A stretch of DNA of 54,509 nt from Porphyromonadaceae bacterium UBA7141 (GTDB lineage Bacteria > Bacteroidota > Bacteroidia > Bacteroidales > Muribaculaceae), in NCBI GenBank assembly GCA_002491945.1, contig DKWX01000046.1:15664-70172 (forward strand). The letters are read 5' to 3'. A program made the translations under genes and the position numbers. A model generated the notes under the pieces. That model saw only the letters and a program-made list of their open reading frames with translations, had not been told where the DNA came from and did no database searches. This document shows positions 50,934-54,509 of this stretch, one piece after another. The first letter of the stretch is position 1; every line of letters begins with the position of its first letter.

Positions 50934-51584
50934 ATGAAAACTTTTGATCTTAAGGCTGCTCCCCGTACAGAGGTGGGCAAAAAGTCAGTAAAAGCCCTTC
51001 GCAAAGAGGGTAAAATCCCTGCAGTCCTCAACGGAGGCAAGCTCGTAGAACTCCCCTATACAGGAGAGCTTAAAGAGGGAGAGAAAGTAGTGGCAATCGA
51101 TGAAAAGCGCGGCCTGATCACTACTGATATCGTAGTAGCAGCCGAAGATGTGCGCAAGCTCATCTATTCTCCTGATATCTTCGAGATTAATCTTGAAGTG
51201 AATGGCGAGGTTCGCAAAGCTGTGCTCAAAGAGCTTCAGTTCCAGCCGGTGAAAGACGACATTCTCCACATTGACTTCCTTGAGGTGCTTCCTGAGAAGC
51301 CTATTGTAATGGAGGTTCCCGTGCAGATTGAGGGTCACGCCGAGGGTGTGAAGGCCGGTGGTAAGCTTACGCTTTCGATGCGTAAGCTGAAAGTGAAGGC
51401 AGTATATACAGAAATCCCCGAGCGTCTGGTGGTGAATGTCGACAGCCTTGGATTGGGTAAGTCGATGGCAGTAGGCGACCTTCACTTCGAGGGTCTTGAG
51501 CTGATGAACGCCAAGAATGCAGTGGTATGCGCCGTTCAGCTGACTCGCGCTGCCCGTGGCGCTGCAGCAAAAGCCAATCAGTAA
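50934..51584 (+). CDS. rplY: 50S ribosomal protein L25/general stress protein CTC (216 aa)
   Basis: Binds 5S rRNA in the large subunit. The N-terminal L25 domain includes LKAAPRTEVGKKSVKALRKE (residues 5-24), GKIPAVLNGG and ELQFQPVKDDILHIDFLEVL (about 100-119). The CTC C-terminal beta domain includes VMEVPVQIEGHAEGVKAGGK. The 216-residue length marks the two-domain CTC type. It has a consensus promoter, a structured leader and a strong terminator downstream. Confidence 0.96.
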   Translation: MKTFDLKAAPRTEVGKKSVKALRKEGKIPAVLNGGKLVELPYTGELKEGEKVVAIDEKRGLITTDIVVAAEDVRKLIYSPDIFEINLEVNGEVRKAVLKELQFQPVKDDILHIDFLEVLPEKPIVMEVPVQIEGHAEGVKAGGKLTLSMRKLKVKAVYTEIPERLVVNVDSLGLGKSMAVGDLHFEGLELMNAKNAVVCAVQLTRAARGAAAKANQ

Positions 51585-51614
51585 TAACACGACACAATCA
51601 GGCCACCTGATAAC

Positions 51615-51652
51615 GAGGCATCCGGATATAGGCCGGATGCCTCTGATTTTTT
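51615..51652 (+). terminator. Intrinsic terminator after rplY
   Basis: GAGGCATCCGG (51615-51625) pairs with CCGGATGCCTC (51633-51643) with a seven-base loop, then TGATTTTTT. An 11-bp GC-rich stem plus T-tract is a standard Rho-independent terminator. Confidence 0.9.
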
Positions 51653-51806
51653 GTGGGATTCCGGGACGATGGGCGTGCCGCAAATATTCGAGGCATGCTT
51701 ATTCTGTGGAATAGCTGTGTTATATCACGTATAAGAATAACGGATGAGACTGTTTGAATGGTTCAGAAAGAGCTGTAAGGCAAACACTGAAGAAACGAAA
51801 GAAGAA

Positions 51807-52373
51807 ATGAAAAAAAACCTGATAGTGGGTCTTGGAAATATCGGCGCGGAATATGCGGAGACTCGGCATAATATAGGATTTATGGTAGCCGACCGGCTTG
51901 TGGAAAGTTGCGGCGGTCGGTTTGATTCATGTCGATATGGCGATATGGCCAGAATAAAGGTGAAAAACTGCGAGTTAATGGTGCTTAAACCATCTACGTA
52001 TATGAATCTCAGCGGAGTCGCCGTGCTCTATTGGATGAACAAAGAGAAGTTGCCGCTGGAGAACCTGCTTGTGATAGTTGATGATCTGGCATTGCCTTTC
52101 GGTGTCATACGGATGCGTAGTGGTGGATCAGATGCCGGACATAACGGACTCAAGAACATAGCAGCCGAGCTTGGAACACAGGGGTATGCGCGTCTTCGCT
52201 TCGGGATAGGAAACGACTTCCCACGTGGCGGTCAGATAAACTACGTGCTGGGGCGGTTCCCTGTCGAAGAAGCATCCCGACTTCTGGAGCGGGAGGATGT
52301 GGCAGTGGATGCAATCAAGGCATATGCCTTGAGCGGACTCAGCTTTGCTATGACACATTATAATAACAAGTAA
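51807..52373 (+). CDS. pth: Peptidyl-tRNA hydrolase Pth (about 188 aa)
   Basis: Recycles peptidyl-tRNA by cutting the ester bond. MKKNLIVGLGNIGAEYAETR gives the family N-terminus with Asn and TRHNIGFM (catalytic His). VLKPSTYMNLSG (about residues 55-66), VIVDDLALPFG (about 85-95, catalytic Asp) and SDAGHNGLKNIAAELG (about 102-117) complete the active site. The start at 51807 yields normal length; ATG 51744 would add 21 basic/acidic residues and is a possible extension. The stop codon lies in palindromic element copy C. Confidence 0.95.
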   Translation: MKKNLIVGLGNIGAEYAETRHNIGFMVADRLVESCGGRFDSCRYGDMARIKVKNCELMVLKPSTYMNLSGVAVLYWMNKEKLPLENLLVIVDDLALPFGVIRMRSGGSDAGHNGLKNIAAELGTQGYARLRFGIGNDFPRGGQINYVLGRFPVEEASRLLEREDVAVDAIKAYALSGLSFAMTHYNNK

Positions 52374-52486
52374 GTAAGTGCCCAAATTCAACCGATAGCA
52401 AATAGAAGGGGCAAGAGAGACTTTTATGCGATATGGGGCTTCTTTTTTAGCCGCATGTCGCATAAATTTAATTTGAATACTTGCTC
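52371..52486. repeat. Intergenic palindromic element, copy C (short form)
   Basis: Left end TAAGTAAGTGCCCAAATTCA contains the pth stop codon; right end TTTAATTTGAATACTTGC is inverted. The inner stem TTTATGCGATATG (52423-52435) pairs with CATGTCGCATAAA (52455-52467), using different bases from copy A but keeping pairs. The T-rich CTTCTTTTTT is in the loop. It lacks about 70 bases present in copies A and B. Confidence 0.7.
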
Positions 52487-52495
52487 AGCTGTTAA

Positions 52496-52539
52496 GGATA
52501 AATGCAAGTATAAAACGCATTCGATACTTGCATTTATCC
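52496..52539. repeat. Perfect 16-bp inverted repeat
   Basis: GGATAAATGCAAGTAT (52496-52511) is exactly complementary to ATACTTGCATTTATCC (52524-52539), with a 12-base loop. It directly follows copy C, in the 460-base gap before the secreted protein gene. A related GCATTTATCC...TTGC...TACTT stretch is near 40358-40382. Confidence 0.75.
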
Positions 52540-52622
52540 GTTGCTGCTACTTGAATTAATCATGGGAATGTAAAAGAATAGAGATTTTTGCTGTTAACAA
52601 GAGTTAAAATCTTTAAAAAAAG

Positions 52623-52654
52623 ATTGCGAGTATTGTAATAAATTTATAATTTTG
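52623..52654 (+). promoter_or_regulatory. Bacteroidetes-type promoter for the secreted repeat protein
   Basis: ATTG (52623-52626), 20 bases, then TAATTTTG (52647-52654). The transcript would have a ~170-base leader with a GAGGA/TCCTC stem near 52668-52695. The rest of the leader contains no gene. Confidence 0.5.
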
Positions 52655-52833
52655 TGGTGTGTATAGCGAGGATTGCGATTCCGGTCGTCCTCCCAGCTAT
52701 ATCATAGGCACTACCTATCAAATATTCAGGAACTCATTGGATATTAGACAGTTTTGACGTTAAAAATGAAAACTTGCTTAACCGCATGATAAGAAACTAA
52801 CTAAATAACAACTTAAAATTTACTACCACAGTA

Positions 52834-54351
52834 ATGAAAAAGATTTACTCTTGCATGCTTGCCATGTCGATGATGGCATTGGCTGCTAATGCTGCCGACT
52901 ACTATCTGATTGGCGGTTTTAATTTGTGGGCTCTAGAGGATGCCAAAGCCAAATTTGAGGTTGTCGAAGATGGCACATATGAGCTGAAGTACAACGGTAC
53001 GCTCACCTCCGGCTTCAAAATCAATGACGGCACATGGGGAAATGAAGCTGCCAATTTCGGCGCAGCATCAGATGCTGTAGTACTCACACCCGGCGAAACG
53101 TTCAACTTGTCAGTGGGTGGAACTTCCAAGAACATCAAATTCGCTGGTGATGAGAGTGTTTCCAATCCTATTCTCGTGTTTGATCCTACTGCCAAAACCC
53201 TTCTGATTACCGGCTCGGCAGTAGAGGCAGAGTATTCTTATCAGCTTTGGGGCAACTTTGACGGTAGTACAATCTGGGGTGGTCTTGAGCTGACAGAGAA
53301 CAATGGCGTATGGACCGCCACCGATGTGGAAGTGACCGATTGCAATTTCGGTATCCGTAAGGATGACAAGAGCACCGGTGGCCAGATAGACTGGATTGCA
53401 TCGGCAGGTGCGGCCGACGTGACTGTAGGCACTGCAATGGCATGTCAGGTAGATGGTGTAAACTTCGTCCTTGCAGCCGGCACATATGACTTTACATTCG
53501 ATCCCCAAGGTATGACACTGACAGTGGCTGAAGTCGGTCAGGGCGGCGATAACGAGGATCCTGATCCAGTGCCCGGTGTGACAGTCTATGATCTTTATGG
53601 CAATATCTTCACCGGCTCATGGGGTGCTAAGGCAATGACTTACGCTGATGGCAAATGGGTACTTGAGAATGCAGAAGTGCTCAAAGGCAACTTCGGTATC
53701 AGAGAACTTGACGAAGAGGGCAACCAGAAAACCTGGCTTGCAGCTGTAGGCGACCCGCAGGTTGTGCTCGACGAACCTATGACGGTCGGGGCTGTGGACG
53801 TAAATAATTTCGCAATCAAAAATGGTAACTACACCTTCACATTTGATCCGGAGACCATGACACTCACAGTTACCGGAAAGGAAGGTGAGGAAATCAAGGA
53901 TATCATCAGCTATGCCATTCACGGAGCTATCTTCGGCGACCCACTCTGGAGCTCTGAGGCTATGGTAGAGAGTAATGGAGTGTGGACTCTTTCTGCTACC
54001 GACTGTGTGGCCGGTTCGTTTGGCATTAAGGAGGTCAACCAGTTCGGTTCACAACTCAACTGGTATGCATCGGCAGGTGATGGCGAAGTTCAAGTAGGCT
54101 CAGCGATGGAATGTACTGAAATCAGCGGAACCAACTTTACACTTTCTGAGGGAGGCGCATACATCTTCAGCTTTAACCCTGCTACCAAAATGCTTGAGGT
54201 GAAAGAAAACTCTATTGACGGTGTGGCCGGCATTGAGGTAGCCGAGGAGGCCGTATACTACAATCTTCAGGGTGCGCGCGTAGAGAATCCCGCTGCAGGC
54301 GTATACGTGAAGGTCGCAGCCGGTAAAGCTGAAAAGGTGATTGTGAAATAA
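52834..54351 (+). CDS. Secreted repeat protein, SusE/F-like, with sorting-type tail (505 aa)
   Basis: Signal peptide MKKIYSCMLAMSMMALAANA. Four modules of about 110 residues follow: each has WG-x-F or YGNIF/HGAIF, then ENNGVWT-type, FGIR/FGIK, W-x-A-x-A-G and FTFDP or FSFNP signatures, at about residues 20-125, 130-235, 250-350 and 355-455. Such folds are like starch-binding outer-membrane modules (SusE/F). The end AVYYNLQGARVENPAAGVYV and a Lys/Val tail resembles the C-terminal sorting domain seen in Muribaculaceae/Prevotella secreted proteins (T9SS-like). It probably binds glycans on the cell surface; substrate unknown. Confidence 0.7.
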   Translation: MKKIYSCMLAMSMMALAANAADYYLIGGFNLWALEDAKAKFEVVEDGTYELKYNGTLTSGFKINDGTWGNEAANFGAASDAVVLTPGETFNLSVGGTSKNIKFAGDESVSNPILVFDPTAKTLLITGSAVEAEYSYQLWGNFDGSTIWGGLELTENNGVWTATDVEVTDCNFGIRKDDKSTGGQIDWIASAGAADVTVGTAMACQVDGVNFVLAAGTYDFTFDPQGMTLTVAEVGQGGDNEDPDPVPGVTVYDLYGNIFTGSWGAKAMTYADGKWVLENAEVLKGNFGIRELDEEGNQKTWLAAVGDPQVVLDEPMTVGAVDVNNFAIKNGNYTFTFDPETMTLTVTGKEGEEIKDIISYAIHGAIFGDPLWSSEAMVESNGVWTLSATDCVAGSFGIKEVNQFGSQLNWYASAGDGEVQVGSAMECTEISGTNFTLSEGGAYIFSFNPATKMLEVKENSIDGVAGIEVAEEAVYYNLQGARVENPAAGVYVKVAAGKAEKVIVK

Positions 54352-54398
54352 TCTTCTCATCAATCATACAGTCTAATCAATACAATCTCCATATGATG

Positions 54399-54435
54399 GC
54401 GGAGGCATATCAATAGCGATATGCCTCCGCTCTTT
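54399..54435 (+). terminator. Intrinsic terminator after the secreted protein
   Basis: GCGGAGGCATATC (54399-54411) pairs perfectly with GATATGCCTCCGC (54418-54430) with a six-base loop, then TCTTTATATA. No other gene is seen to the window end. Confidence 0.85.
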
Positions 54436-54509
54436 ATATATAGGGGGGAGTTGAAAGGGGAGTTGAAATTCCGATTTGAACGTTTTTTTAATGGAGTGGA
54501 AAGCGGGTA

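Noticed and set aside
1..54509. tRNA genes, CRISPR arrays, insertion sequences.
   Set aside because: No cloverleaf-like tRNA, no regularly spaced direct repeats and no transposase were found. The prophage integrase and repressor are also absent.

Overview
The window is a piece of a Bacteroidales chromosome (best guess family Muribaculaceae or a close relative) carrying the right-hand part of a siphovirus-type prophage. Evidence for the host: DUF4270, DUF5723-like and META-domain proteins, a CTC/L25 ribosomal protein, panC beside a short glycogen-synthase-like protein, NDH-2, many outer-membrane lipoproteins, and several promoters of the Bacteroidetes type (TTTG, about 20 nt, TAnnTTTG). The family-level call is inference from gene style.

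Positions 1-27.8 kb are prophage: GC-rich, almost all plus strand, tightly packed. Order: iteron-like repeats; small genes, a Cys/His HNH-like protein, a VRR-NUC nuclease and a SNF2-like helicase; HNH endonuclease, small terminase and large terminase; portal, HK97-type prohead protease, major capsid; four head-tail connector/completion genes; tail tube; tail-assembly chaperones G and G-T joined by a -1 frameshift; tape measure; tail-tip protein; a 1585-residue fibre ending in an S74-type chaperone; two unknown proteins and another probable virion protein; a lysis cassette (amidase endolysin, two-anchor spanin candidate, holin). Two small minus-strand genes with their own Bacteroidetes-type promoter sit inside the lysis cassette. 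The large terminase carries an in-frame TAG and a one-base frameshift, so the prophage may be unable to package DNA unless these are assembly errors. No integrase or repressor is present; they should lie left of the window. The right junction falls near 27.8 kb where base composition drops.

Positions 27.9-54.5 kb are host chromosome. A lipoprotein gene at the junction is followed by a minus-strand run (short GT5-like protein, DUF4270 lipoprotein, folD, CapA-like phosphoesterase) divergent from panC-panD and ffh. Next come a minus-strand outer-membrane pair (DUF5723-like, large lipoprotein), galE, a sugar-nucleotidyltransferase-like gene, the DNA polymerase III delta' gene, an S4 RNA-binding protein, a two-META-domain lipoprotein, NDH-2 and a large AddB-like nuclease. 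On the plus strand follow rplY (L25/CTC), pth and a secreted repeat protein with a sorting-type tail.

The most unusual non-coding signal is a family of intergenic palindromic elements with termini like AAGTAAGTGTTNAAATTTAA. Three full copies (after panC, upstream of the delta' gene, after pth) and several partial copies, one inside the prophage, were found. The inner stem keeps pairing through paired substitutions between copies. Other strong palindromes lie at 44306-44398, 52496-52539 and inside the portal gene.
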